Notes under the pieces: model-generated
What the model was told of the DNA's origin: nothing
What the model saw: the letters and a program-made list of their open reading frames with translations, nothing else
Databases searched by the model: none
Program-made: the position numbers and the translations under genes
Source of the DNA: Folioceros fuciformis
Taxonomy: Eukaryota; Anthocerotophyta; Anthocerotopsida; Anthocerotales
DNA length: 64,000 nucleotides
Assembly (NCBI GenBank): GCA_049999805.1
Contig: JBNGIO010006379.1
Span: 713,414 to 777,413, forward strand
Direction of reading: 5' to 3'
Part shown: positions 11,471 through 22,030 of the stretch, piece after piece
Layout: every line of letters begins with the position of its first letter
How positions within the stretch are numbered: the stretch's first letter is position 1

Positions 11471-13722
11471 ATGAGGAACTCGCGATCGGGGAGGATCATT
11501 TCCCTCCCCAGCCCTGTGCCCGAGAGTGTCAAGCCCAGTGTGGCCGTGGGCGGCACGGGTACCTCCCCTGCCGAGCTCGAGGCCAATTTCCCTGTCCCGG
11601 AGAAAGTGCAAGTCGAAGTGTTTGCCAAGCAGACCCAACACCCTGTTGGACGAGGCAAGTGCACATCTCGCGCCCCCCTGGCAGCTGTTTCATCCCTGCA
11701 TCCTTTGGTCGAAACTCTCAAGAAATTCCATCGGATGCTGCTGCTGTTGCAGATCCATGGTGGGTTATCGGCATCACGTTTGTGGTGGCACTGAACAATG
11801 CGTTTGCGCTCGGGTACCCGTATCTCATTCTGGTTCCCCTGGGCTGGTACGCCGGCGTCGGTCTCTGGGTGGGGTGCATGTTGTTGTCTTACCACTGCAA
11901 CGCCCTGTTGGCTTCTCTCCACGAGTACGGGGGGGTGCGGCATGTCCGGCATCGAGACATCGCTGGCCACATCTACGGTACAAGCTCCTGGCCAGGCTGC
12001 AGGCATGGCTGGGTCTCTTTGATGAATGCAGCGCGCTTGGTCACGTTTCGTGTGACTCATTAGTTGCGACCTGATCAACTCCCGAATCACTGGACATTGC
12101 ACAGGACCGTTCATGTACAAGGTCGTCTTCTTCCTGCAATACATCAACCTGCTCGTGGGCGATGTTGGGCTCGTCATTCTTGCCGGCATAGCGCTCAAGG
12201 TACGGTAGCCCATCGGCATTTCTGAGGCTGAAGAAAAGCGGTGTATGCGCGCGGCAAATTGCCGGCCGATTGACTGGAAGAAGAAGTGTGGTGTGAATTA
12301 GCATCCGTCGTGTTGAGCCTTCCGTGTCCGCACAACTGTTGTTGATGTACAGGTCGTCCAGAAATGGGTGGGAATCAACTCACAGTGCGCTTCGGCTTGT
12401 TTGCAGGCCGTCTATCTTGGAATAAACGCTGATGGAAAAATTCACCTTGGAATCTGGATTACCATCACTGGCGCTTTCTTCTTGCTGTTCGCGATATGTG
12501 TGCCACACATGCATGCTCTCCGAGTGTATTCAGGGCTCTCCATCGCAGCATCAGCAACGTACACCCTCATCGCCGTCGTCATAGCCATCCAAAACGGTAG
12601 GACCGGCCTTTACATCGCAAAGAATATACATAGCCAGGCGAAAACGTTTCTTTCTGTTGATTTGAAGTGTCAGGCTGTCTTTCCCAGGTTTGGACTCTCC
12701 ACCCAGGGACTACTCGGTGCAGGGAACAACAGCGAATAAATTTTTTCTGGGCTTGGGAGCGCTGGCAACCATAGGCTTCACCTTCAACACCACAATGCTG
12801 CCTGAAATCCAGGTATGTATATTATCGGCCTACCCGTTCTTGGTCTTGTGACTCACGTTTTACAGACCAAGCTCTGGTCACTCTTTCATCAATATATGGC
12901 GAGCCACTGACGCGCTTGGGAGCATACGCTCATTGGAATTGCAGTCAACGGTGAAGGCTCCGACAGATACAAACATGTACAAGGCTTTGAGGATGCAAGT
13001 ATTGTGCTCCAACCCCATCTTCATGGGACTGGGAATGGTTGGATACTGGGCATATGGAAATGAACTGCAGCCCTTCCTTCTCGCGTCTCTTAGGGGTCCT
13101 AAAAACTGGATCACTGTAGCTTATGCCGCTGCCTTCCTTCAAGCAGCCATCTCTCTCCATGTGAGTGTGCTTTTGACTTTCTGGCTTCCCTTTTTACGTA
13201 CATGGCCACCTCGGCAGCTTTCCCGAAGTCTCTGACGGCCTTCATGTGATGCACCTGACAGCTATATTCACTTCCGGTGTACGAGTACATCGATTCCACG
13301 TTTGGAAGAGTGAAGGAATCTGCGTGGTCCCGAATCAACTCAATAGTTCGGATAGTGGGACGAACCTCGTGGATGTTCACTCTCACTTTCCTCGGAGCTT
13401 TGTTGCCCTTTTTCGGAGACTTCGTGGTCATCTCAGGAGCCGTGGCCATCTGGCCGCTGGAGTTCGCGCTGGCGAATCATATGTACCTCAAGGTGAGAAT
13501 GATGAGTTTGACCCGAGGAGCTCGGGTGGAAGGAGAAACGCATCTGTGTAACAATTTTGTTTTCTGTCTGGTCAGGTCAAAACAGATCTGGGCTCACTTC
13601 AAAGAGCCTGGCACTGGATGTGGGTGATACTCACCAGCCTACTAACATTGGCGACCCTCACAGCGGGTGTAAGATATGTTATCAAAGATTCAATATACTA
13701 CAAAGCTTTTGCTAACCTGTAG
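11471..13722 (+). CDS. amino acid permease, proline-transporter (ProT)-like
   Basis: Eight exons: 11471..11654, 11753..11977, 12105..12199, 12407..12596, 12688..12812, 12945..13160, 13262..13492 and 13576..13722, giving 470 aa. In-frame ATGs at 11333 and 11381 would lengthen it. The first intron appears to use a GC-AG donor (CGAG/GCAAGT) with correct phase; all others are GT-AG. AAAP-family blocks: DPWWVIGITFVVALNNAFALG (first membrane segment), LLASLHEYGG, HRDIAGHIYG, TTMLPEIQ, MVGYWAYGNE, YEYIDSTFG and LPFFGDFVVISGAVA. These match the plant ProT subgroup, plasma-membrane proton symporters for proline, betaine and related compatible solutes. The exact substrate cannot be read from sequence. 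It ends tail to tail with FolD, 68 bp apart. Confidence 0.88.
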
Positions 13723-13790
13723 CTGCTTAATGTGTGGCCGCGGATCGGGATCAAGGCACTGGGGCAAAGAAAGTCGGCAGCAACTAGTAC

Positions 13791-15166
13791 TCAAGCTACT
13801 GCTGCAAGCGCGGCATCCACCGTGTTTCGGAGCAGCATCGCAATGGTCATAGGCCCAACACCACCAGGAACAGGTGATATCCAGCCGGCAACTTTCTTGG
13901 CCTCTTCAAAATCGACGTCACCCACAAGCCTGTACCCCGCTTTCTTAGACGGGTCATCAATAGGATTTGTGCCCACGTCGATGACCACGGCCCCTGGCTT
14001 GATCCAATGTCCTTTAATCTGCGAAAGCAAAAGCTTCTCACTTAACCAGTAGCTGGAGAGGAGAAACATGTACAGGAAGGGATGTACCAATTAAAATGTA
14101 CCAATTGAGCTTGTCCAGCAGCAGCTATGATGATGTCTGCATCCTTGATGATACTCTCAGGATCAAGAGTTCGTGAGTGCACTATAGAGACAGTGGCATC
14201 ACGCTCCAGAAGCAACATGGCTGCTGGTAAACCCACAATATTGCTTCTCCCAACCACCACAGCCCTTTTCTTCGCAATAGAGATCCCGTTTCGTGTCAAA
14301 AGCTCTATGCATCCCTGACACACAGACCGTTTCAATTTGAGTTCCCTAACTTGAACGGAGCTCCTGCTGCAAACGGAAGAGGCATAACCCCACCTCCTCT
14401 GAAAATAGACAAGCCCTCGAGAAGACTACCATGCGGACAGGATGCATACCTTGGGTGTGCAGGGCACGAAGCGCGGGGTTCTGCCTTTCATGCAAAGTTT
14501 TCCAATATTGAGAGGATGAAATCCATCGACGTCCTTCTCAATGCTTACAGCGTTCAACACGTTTTCTTCACTGATATGCTCCGGCAGAGGAAGCTGCACC
14601 AAAACACCTGTACCACCACAGCTGAGCTGCATGAGACGACATCAGCAGTTGTGCCTTCCAATTCACAAGGTGCCACACACAGGCAGCTCGCCATGGACAT
14701 GGACATGGACATGGACATGGACATGGACATTCAATCATCGCTGGGGGATGGAACAAAATTACCGTGCACATCCGGGTTGCTGTTAAGTTCCAGAATGACA
14801 TTCAACAGTTCTTCCTCCGACACATCTGCAGGCAAATCCTTGCCAAAAGATCGAATCCCCACCTCTGCACAGGCCCTCTTCTTCATGCGCACATACGTTT
14901 GAGAGTCCTTCCGCTCTCCCACGATGACAACCGCCAGGCCAGGAACCTGTCACCGAGCAGAGAGCGGATCAGTTTCGGGCCCCAAACGGACCCACGAAAG
15001 CATTCACCGGGAACGCATCCCAGCATTGAGGCAGCGAAGGATGTAGGGCAGGAAGGGAGCTTACGCAGCCATAGACATCCTTCAGCCGCTGGACGTCCTG
15101 TTGAACTTCGGAGTGAATGACTTTGGCTATGGCTTTGCCGTCAATGATGCGCGCTTCTTCCGCCAT
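13791..15166 (-). CDS. FOLD: methylenetetrahydrofolate dehydrogenase / cyclohydrolase
   Basis: Five exons: 15065..15166, 14763..14946, 14450..14607, 14102..14314 and 13791..14018. Junctions are GT-AG and phase consistent, giving 294 aa, the normal length for a bifunctional FolD. Key blocks: the substrate/catalytic segment [16 protein letters not shown] with the conserved Y-x-x-x-[39 protein letters not shown], the dinucleotide-binding [18 protein letters not shown], and [15 protein letters not shown] near the end. It converts 5,10-methylene-THF to 10-formyl-THF in one-carbon metabolism. No targeting peptide is seen, so a cytosolic location is inferred. An alternative start 15 nt upstream (15181) is in frame. 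Intron 2 carries an ATGGAC microsatellite. Confidence 0.93.
14693..14730. repeat. hexanucleotide microsatellite (ATGGAC)n
   Basis: About six perfect tandem copies of ATGGAC lie within intron 2 of FolD. They read as Met-Asp repeats in one plus-strand frame, which is a shadow. Confidence 0.95.
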
Positions 15167-15620
15167 GGCTACCACTCCCAAATCCTACGGGACGGGACTG
15201 CCTTTCGCTTCATTCATCTCATCCGTCACAGCAGCTTCGTGGCTCGTTTTCATGCTGGTGGGTCTTTCTTGCTGGCATGTACCTGTCCCCAATCAGCGTT
15301 CAAGGGTAAGGACACAAGCCAGGGACAGGTACGTACGGGACACAGGTTTAGAATTCAAGGCTTCGAGCCCATGGCTCGGCTAAATTTCATGGCTTCCTGA
15401 GCAACCTCGCGCATGCTAGACATGCGAAGGGCTAGACGCCTGTTTATCCGACAAATTACAAGGAGGCCTGTTCGCTTTGATACAGCGCTAACTCCGACAT
15501 TCAAACCACCTCGCAGAATTGGACAGCGCGGACTAGGGAATAAACCCAGGAAAATCGCCACTACTCTTTCTTTTTGTTCCCCTGGACTTGAATAATTTCT
15601 TCTCGTTCGCGTCTTCCACA
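15167..15620. other. FolD promoter side, no gene recognised
   Basis: The stretch lies between the FolD start (15166) and the stop of the next minus-strand gene (15621). It should contain the FolD promoter and 5' UTR and the 3' UTR of the PNPOx-like gene. No coding exon was found. Confidence 0.4.
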
Positions 15621-17827
15621 TTAAGACAGCTTCGGAGTGTGGCTTCTGTCCAGAACTTTCAGAATAGCTCTTTCAGCTTGTTCGATTGTCTCCACGGCAT
15701 TCCTTTCATCGAATGAGAGCCTTTGAATGTTAACCTGTTGTAGGGTAAACACGGCAATGTGAGTGAAGCTACCAAACTGGAGACGCCCGTTTGGAAATCT
15801 CACACTCAGTCACTGCTACCTGAGCTCCCTGACGGACCCGTATGTCGATTCCCTTGCTGTCGATAGATATCAGGGCTGCGTCATCCACCTCCGACTCTGA
15901 TGTCAACAGCTCTCTCAACGGCTTGGAAAATCTGTTATTGAGCTCCTAAACCCGTCAAGAAAACAGTGAAGGGCTGTGAGCCACAATTTCTGTGCATGTC
16001 TCAGCCGAAGTGTTAGAACAGTCAGTGGACACAGACCTGCAGTGTTCTTCCTGCTATGACATCACAATGCCAAGTGGAAGAACGGACCTGTAGAGTTCTG
16101 TCACCGTCAGCAGTGGCGATATGGTCAGGAGCTGCTTTCCGATACTCCTCTACATCAACCCATGCGACTGTGCCAAACCCTCCGACGAAATAGATGTCAC
16201 TGTCAAGCCACACACCACTGCTGTGAGCCTGGCTTCAATTCTACTGCAGAGAGCTAAGAATGCAATGGTGCTAGACATCACATACTCCTACCCAATGGCT
16301 TCCATCCTGTAGTAGTAAAAGTCGCCCCACCGCTGAGAGACTCCATGCTGGTGCTTGGCAGAGTAATATTTATGGGCCACCTCCTGCAAACTTTCAACAA
16401 TTCAGCGTCAGCCAAGCCAAGCACAAAGTACCTGCCCTAAGAAACTGGACCTACAACTTTTTTAGCTGGGCGCATCTGCAAAACTTGGTCCATCACCTGT
16501 TCCTCTGCAGGTAAAGGATAAACATCACCAAAGAGAGTAACCCTCGCATTGGCGAGCCCATTCCATCCTGGCATCTGTAGCAACCTCATACAGTCAGCAA
16601 AGCTTGTTTTGACTTCCAAGGGACATACCATACCAGTGCTATTCATGCCTGGACTGTGAACCTGCACATAACCTACCTGAACCACCAGAGTACATCGGGG
16701 ATCCGTCAGCAAGTTCCGGGTGTGGATGGCAAGTGGAGACAAGTGAAAGATAGGGCCTGCACAAACAGGGTCGTTGAGAATTCACACCCACCAGTCGTGC
16801 CATCCGCTCACACACTCAACTGCTGAAACCAGCATGCCAACTATCACAGACCGACAGATCCAAGCACAATAAATCTGAGACCGTACGTCCACTGGGGTCC
16901 GTCGCGAAGTCGACAAGCGAACCAAAGGGATAACCGCGCCGACGATGGTGCATTCTAGACATGATGGTACAGAGGTGGGCGTAACGAGCCTGCGGGTGCA
17001 GTAAGCACCAGTGAGGAAGAATTCAACTCGCATATGCAAGATGGAACATGTGACTTGTTGAGCCCATAATCCCTGAAACATCATTCGCATCCTTCTCAGG
17101 ACTTAACCTGCTCGATTAAATTCCGGACAGCCACAGAAGGGTGGGGCAGGTCATTAGAAGATGTTGCGCTCTGGACACCCCCAGTTATAGGCGTACGCCG
17201 GAGGCCTGCCCTCTTGCTTTTCTCCGCGCTGCGACCTGTTGAGGGAGAGGAAGGCAAAGCCGCTCCATCCCCAGGCCCCTGGCCAGACGTTCCAGCGCTG
17301 TTCCCCACCTTCACCTTCATTCCACACAACCACAAACAACCGGCAACCCCCAATTCCTCCAGTCAAGCTCACAAACTCCCACCGATTCCAGATCAGATCG
17401 ACGCCAGAAAATTAGAAACCCTACCACACAGCTGGACACGTATGTTGGGTACCTTCAGTGGAGGGGGCAGAGCCGCACCGTTGTTAGAGCTGGGAACCGG
17501 CCCCTCCTCGCCCGCGTCCCCCTCATCCTTCTTCTCACAGGTGATGAAGCCCGGAGCCTCAGCCCCACCGTAATTGCAACGAGACGACAGGTTGCTGGAG
17601 AAGAGAGTCCACAAGCCCCGACCCCGCGCTTCCTGCCTGGAGACCCTTGCGCTGCCGCCGCCGCATCCCCGCCTGAGCACCAGCTGCGCCTGGCTGCTGC
17701 AATGCGAGCAAGACCAGCGTGCAGAGCTGCAAGCTGCAGGCTCGTTCCCTGGTGCTACGCCGAGCATGACATCGGCGCGCAGTGAGGCCACCGCACAGTG
17801 GGACGTCCTGGCTACGGCACAGTCCAT
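15621..17827 (-). CDS. PNPOx-like FMN-binding split-barrel protein, plastid
   Basis: Nine exons: 17453..17827, 17108..17314, 16887..16989, 16677..16756, 16497..16574, 16292..16383, 16088..16199, 15820..15945 and 15621..15734. All junctions are GT-AG and phases close, giving 428 aa. The first 125 residues are Ala/Ser/Arg-rich and transit-peptide-like. The split-barrel core starts at PHPSVAVRNLIEQARYAHLC and continues with GYPFGSLVDFATDPSG, HLSPLAIHTRNLLTDPRC, MPGWNGLANARVTLFGDVYP, WGDFYYYRMEAIGD and IYFVGGFGTVAWVDVEEY. The C-terminal module is EVDDAALISIDSKGIDIRVR. This is the plant pyridoxamine-phosphate-oxidase-like/HugZ-like family; members bind FMN or heme-related ligands, and true PNP oxidase activity is not implied. 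A GGAA tract touches the chosen start codon. Confidence 0.88.
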
Positions 17828-17875
17828 TTCCTTCCTTCCTTCCTTCCTTCCTTCCTTCCTTCCTCCCTCCCTCCC
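17828..17875. repeat. TTCC/TCCC microsatellite at a gene start
   Basis: A run of about nine TTCC units followed by TCCC units. On the minus strand it is a GGAA tract ending right at the ATG (17827) of the PNPOx-like gene. If that ATG is right, the repeat is in the 5' UTR. Confidence 0.9.
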
Positions 17876-18099
17876 ACTTCTGCTGCTGATAGTTGCAATC
17901 AAGGTCCTTCCGCCTCCCGCTCCATAGCTGGAAACATGATAAACCTCCAAAACCTCGTAAACCCAGGCCTGCAAGCCTGCCCTCACCACCGTGCTTCTAA
18001 TCAAGAGAGCCTTATGAAGCGACACCTAAGACAAAACAGAGTACCAAGGGCTGTTTATTACCGTGGGTGAGAACTTATTACCCGCCCCCTCCCTTGGTG

Positions 18100-19440
18100 A
18101 AGTGACATGGAGACTCGGTTTCTAAACAGTGGATACTTTGTTACTTCATACAACTAGGCTTCTTCTCCAAGGTTACGACGAATCTAAATGGATTTCAATG
18201 TCTGAATATATGCAAATAATTTTAATGAACTAAAAAAATAGGACAAAAGAAAGGAAAACTCGTGATGATATTTTGTCTCAAACTTAGCATTATTATTTTG
18301 TCTCCTTCATGCTGATGACTATGTAGTTATATCCAATGTTGATGGATTTTACTTTTTAATAAGATAGATGTGTGCCGATTAAGCTCGCGGAGAGTGAAGG
18401 TATGATACATGGATTTTAATGTCTAGATGTACATATGATATGATTCTTGATTATTTCAAACCCTAGCTTTCAGTTGTTCCAACATCTTGATTCTAGTACC
18501 TCTTGTAGAAGCTTTATTTGTTGCAATCGGAAACTGGTTTACGTTTTGTCGATTCCATCTTTCTACAACAATCAACAATCATCTTTAATTGTTGTGGCTG
18601 AAGGCTATTACCCTTGCCTAGTTTGCAAAGCTCACGCAAATTCTCCAATTTTGTCGACACCAAAGATCCTCCTTGCGCATTCGATTCTTCATGGTTCATA
18701 CAAGGGGTAGGAACCAATAGTTGCTTTGTAGTACGACATTTCTCGACAAATGGCTTCTTGATTTGAGAAGTTTCCACTGGTTTCTTGTTGTGAAGAGGTT
18801 TTGATGGTTCCTTGGTATGAAACTTATTCAACATAGTATGTTGAGTTTCCAACGTGGGTTGATCGCCATTTACTAACGGATCGCCATGATAAGGCACAAG
18901 TTCTTTCCCATATAACCTCCTTGTGACTTGCTTTAACGTCTCTATCACTTCTTTCTGATTAGTACATGATACATCATCCATTCTAATTATCCGAGGTTTC
19001 TTGGTTATTTTACTTTGACCATGTACCGTGGTGTTGGCTTTCCTCTTGTTCACCATTTGCATCCCTTTCTTCTGCAATACAAGTTTCTTTCACCACATGA
19101 GTATCACAAGTTGCTATACCCTTTCTAATGGATAAAAGAAGATGTGATGTCACATACCTCGTGAGGTGAAGGATTCGGAATTGGAAGGACTCTTTTCCTA
19201 GACTTTGTCACACTTCTTTGTTGTAGATAGAAGAGAAGACATACAACTCATAAGACCTAGGAAGTAGAATCACATTACAAAGCCTTCATAAATAAATAGG
19301 TCGTGGGCACTTTACAAAGAAAGGGTCTATGGACAGTTAACACGTTAGTTGACTTAGACTATAGTTAATGAAATTACTTAAACTAGGTAATTAAGTACGT
19401 AAGTGTATTATTTTTTTGAATTAGTTTTTTTTTATGAAGG
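18100..19440. other. AT-rich island
   Basis: Base composition falls sharply compared with both flanks. The island contains one 187-codon minus-strand frame, listed separately, and long T/A runs around 19410-19430. It may be a decayed mobile-element remnant, but no terminal repeats or element proteins were recognised. Confidence 0.4.
18514..19077 (-). CDS. Lys/Thr-rich hypothetical protein (weak)
   Basis: A 187-codon open frame starts at an ATG at 19077. It is rich in Lys, Thr, Gln and Asn (start KKGMQMVNKRKANTT) and has no domain, membrane segment or signal peptide that I can recognise. The local DNA is AT-rich, which matches the K/N-rich composition, so the frame may be chance or part of a decayed element. 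No upstream or downstream exon was found. Confidence 0.22.
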   Translation of the reverse strand: MQKKGMQMVNKRKANTTVHGQSKITKKPRIIRMDDVSCTNQKEVIETLKQVTRRLYGKELVPYHGDPLVNGDQPTLETQHTMLNKFHTKEPSKPLHNKKPVETSQIKKPFVEKCRTTKQLLVPTPCMNHEESNAQGGSLVSTKLENLRELCKLGKGNSLQPQQLKMIVDCCRKMESTKRKPVSDCNK

Positions 19441-20616
19441 GAGGAGTTAGTTCCCACGGCGGCCCGTCCCGGGTGGTGGGAGAGAGGGAGGTGGGCACTG
19501 GCCAGGTGGGGAGGCTCGGCCACAGATTTTGGAATCCTTTAGTGTTTACATCACACGGGCTGTGCCCCTACCCGTAGCACGCATGTTGTCCCATCGCCTG
19601 AGATAAGGACGGCCAGGTCAGCATACGGACACGACGGGATGGCCCGAGCAGTCTTGAACAACCTGGCTGAACACACCGAGCGGTGAGATCCGCCCAAGAA
19701 TCTCCACGCGCGGTTGTTCGGGCCTCACTTCGCATGGCCCGCCCGCTCATGTCACGCACGCTTAGGAAATGGCGCGCGTAAATATGGCTGTGGCTCGGGC
19801 TGTTACAGACCTCTGGATGTGCCGTCTGCTCCGGAGGGCCACCCCGTGATCAGGTGGGCATTGGCGCCGTATTCTCTGACCAAAATGGCCGTGAGTTGGT
19901 AGGAATGTTCCCGGCCACCACTAAATATTCGAATCTTGCACGTACATCACCCTTTGCAGGCAGGGGCAGGATTGACAATGACCTTTCCTGTCTGCCTGCT
20001 AGTGACTGCAACTTGCATTGAGTGCACACAAGCTTCCATGTTCTCAATCCGAACAAGCCGTATGTACGTGCACATGGTGGCCCTTTATTTGAATCCGTCT
20101 CCCAACACTTCTGCTGCACTCCAGACACCACAAAGACACCTTGTGCCAATCAGCCAATCAAACAGCCAACTCTTTACAAAGAGTTGGCAGGCTATACACA
20201 TTCACAAACCGGGGTAGAAGGCTATGTATGTACTCTTTTGCTTTGGAGGTATCTTTCACCTATCTATAGCTTCTCACTCTACGGAAGGAAACGCTCTTCA
20301 CAACAGGAGCCCTCCACCCGTAGACGTACAACAAGGGGTTAGGGCAGCTCAATGGTCATAGAAAAGTGCAACTTCCCGGGTCATGCCACTGCTCTCCATC
20401 TCATATTGCAGGCACTAACAGCTCTGCGTGTATCTCACTCTGTCCAAATAGATGGCAAGCCACTGCACATGAGCCACGAAGGGGGCTAAGACAAATCCTT
20501 CCCAAATATGCAACCAGCTCCTGACATACCAGTATGCATGCTCCTGCCCACACACCTGGATCTTCCAGCAGCTCACCATATCCTGGCCTTGTTGTGCGTC
20601 CACGTTCAAGGAGCCA
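19441..20616. other. no gene recognised
   Basis: GC content returns at about 19440. Frames of 60-106 codons on both strands resemble nothing I know. The right part is downstream of the SPX gene and probably contains its 3' UTR. Confidence 0.35.
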
Positions 20617-21984
20617 CTAATCTTCGGAAACAGACACACTTCGGCACCGCGATGGAGAGTCCCTGGCTGCCTCATTGATCACCACCCCAAGGCTGTCATC
20701 ATCCACGTCTGGGGGATCCAGAGGAGGCATGGACAATGCGCTGTACGTTGAGCTACCCATGCGGATGTCCTTGATGGTCTTGAGCGCCGCTTCACAGCTC
20801 TTGTGAACGATGTCCAAGTTGTTGCAAGCTGGGGCCGGAAACAAGTCGCCCTCATCACTCTGACCCCGTTCCCTTGCTGATCCACCTTTCGGAGCCTCCA
20901 CTACATGCGACTCCTCGCTGTCCGAGTCCACGCTGTCTTCACCCTCGTCGAACAGGAGGGCTTCCGCACCAGGCTGCTGCTGGGAAGTGGGTGGCACGGG
21001 GAACAAGTCAGACAAGTTCACCTCGCAGTCTTTCACCAGCCGAGACAGCAGCTCCGTCGTGTAGAAAGGCTGGTGCAGGACAGTCTGGATATAAGGCATG
21101 CGCAGGACACCCCCGGTCCACTTATCATGCTTCTTCAAGATCTTCACCAGGCCAGTGTAATTGAGTGAGCTGTACGTCTCCAGCAACACCATCTCTCCAT
21201 GAAACGTAATCATCTGCCTGAAGATGGTGTTCATTTCGCTTCGGTCATCCACCGACAGCTGCGGCTTGGCCTGAGCCGCCTCCTTCATCGACTCTATCCT
21301 TCTCTTCAGATCCTGCACCAACAACTCCACATCAGTAAAGCCTCCACTACAAGTCAACACCCAAGCCCTCCAAACCTACAACTCAACCCGTACTGATCCA
21401 GACCTAAACACCTACACGCAAGGCTTGCGCAAACACACAATCACACACAACCTCTCTCTCACCTGCAGACGAATCACATACTCCTCCTCCTTTTCGATGA
21501 AGAACTTGTTGAACTTGTTCAGCTCCACATTCAGCAGGCGTATGAACTCCATCTGATCACTGGGGAAATATCCACTCTCAAACGGACTGTCCGCGTTCTC
21601 CTCCTCATCGCTATCCACTCCGCTGTCCCTGGTCTTCCGCTTCCGCACGAACGTCCTCTCCTCTCCCTCCTGCGCACCAGCATTCGCACCGGGACACGCT
21701 CCAACACCACCACCAGCACCCGCTCCTTGCTCCCGCTCATCCACCATCCGCACAGGCCACCCCTCCGTCCGGTTCCCATAGTGATTCCTCAGCATGCTGT
21801 CCACCCTAGCCACATCCGAATCCGGAGCTTCGTTGGCCGGGATGAAGGCCCCGACGGTGAGCCCGTCGGGCGCATACTTGAGCAGCTTCAGCCGCTTCTT
21901 CAGTTGCTTATACGCCACGAACTTGTCCCTCCACTCCGGCAGGGTCACCTCCAGATGACTCTGCAACGTCTTAGCGAACTTCAT
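20617..21984 (-). CDS. SPX-domain protein (inositol-pyrophosphate/phosphate sensor)
   Basis: Two exons: 21463..21984 and 20617..21312, with a 150-bp intron (CAG/GTGAGA donor, GTGCAG acceptor, phase 0), giving 405 aa. The SPX domain opens at the initiator, MKFAKTLQSHL, followed by the basic helix YKQLKKRLKLLK. It resumes at LLNVELNKFNKFFIEKEEEY and closes with the second basic patch LVKILKKHDKWTGG; these lysines form the pyrophosphate-binding surface in the family. Between the halves is a long acidic/Gly-rich insert (about residues 75-135), and the C-terminus is acidic and Ser-rich, so the protein is longer than the simple plant SPX1-4 type. The role inferred from the family is to bind PHR-type transcription factors when inositol pyrophosphates are high, repressing phosphate-starvation genes. 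Confidence 0.9.
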
Positions 21985-21992
21985 GACGTCGA

Positions 21993-22030
21993 TCCCGCTC
22001 TCGCTCTCGCTCTCGCTCCCGCTCCAGCTC
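21993..22030. repeat. CTCGCT-type repeat upstream of the SPX start
   Basis: An imperfect run of CTCGCT units starts about 10 bp upstream of the SPX ATG. On the transcribed strand it is a GAGCGA purine-rich tract, probably within the 5' UTR. Confidence 0.8.

Noticed and set aside
11200-12219. 339-codon minus-strand frame
   Set aside because: It is antisense to the permease exons, whose plus-strand protein is clearly an AAAP transporter with consistent splice sites.
14541-14922. Met-Asp or Trp-Thr repeat proteins around 14.7 kb
   Set aside because: They are translations of the ATGGAC microsatellite in a FolD intron, in frames opposite the gene.
17393-18025. Full 210-codon frame starting at 18025 as the start of the PNPOx-like gene
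   Set aside because: The extra N-terminal residues include the translated GGAA repeat; the ATG at 17827 right after the repeat gives a normal transit-like leader. The longer start is not excluded.
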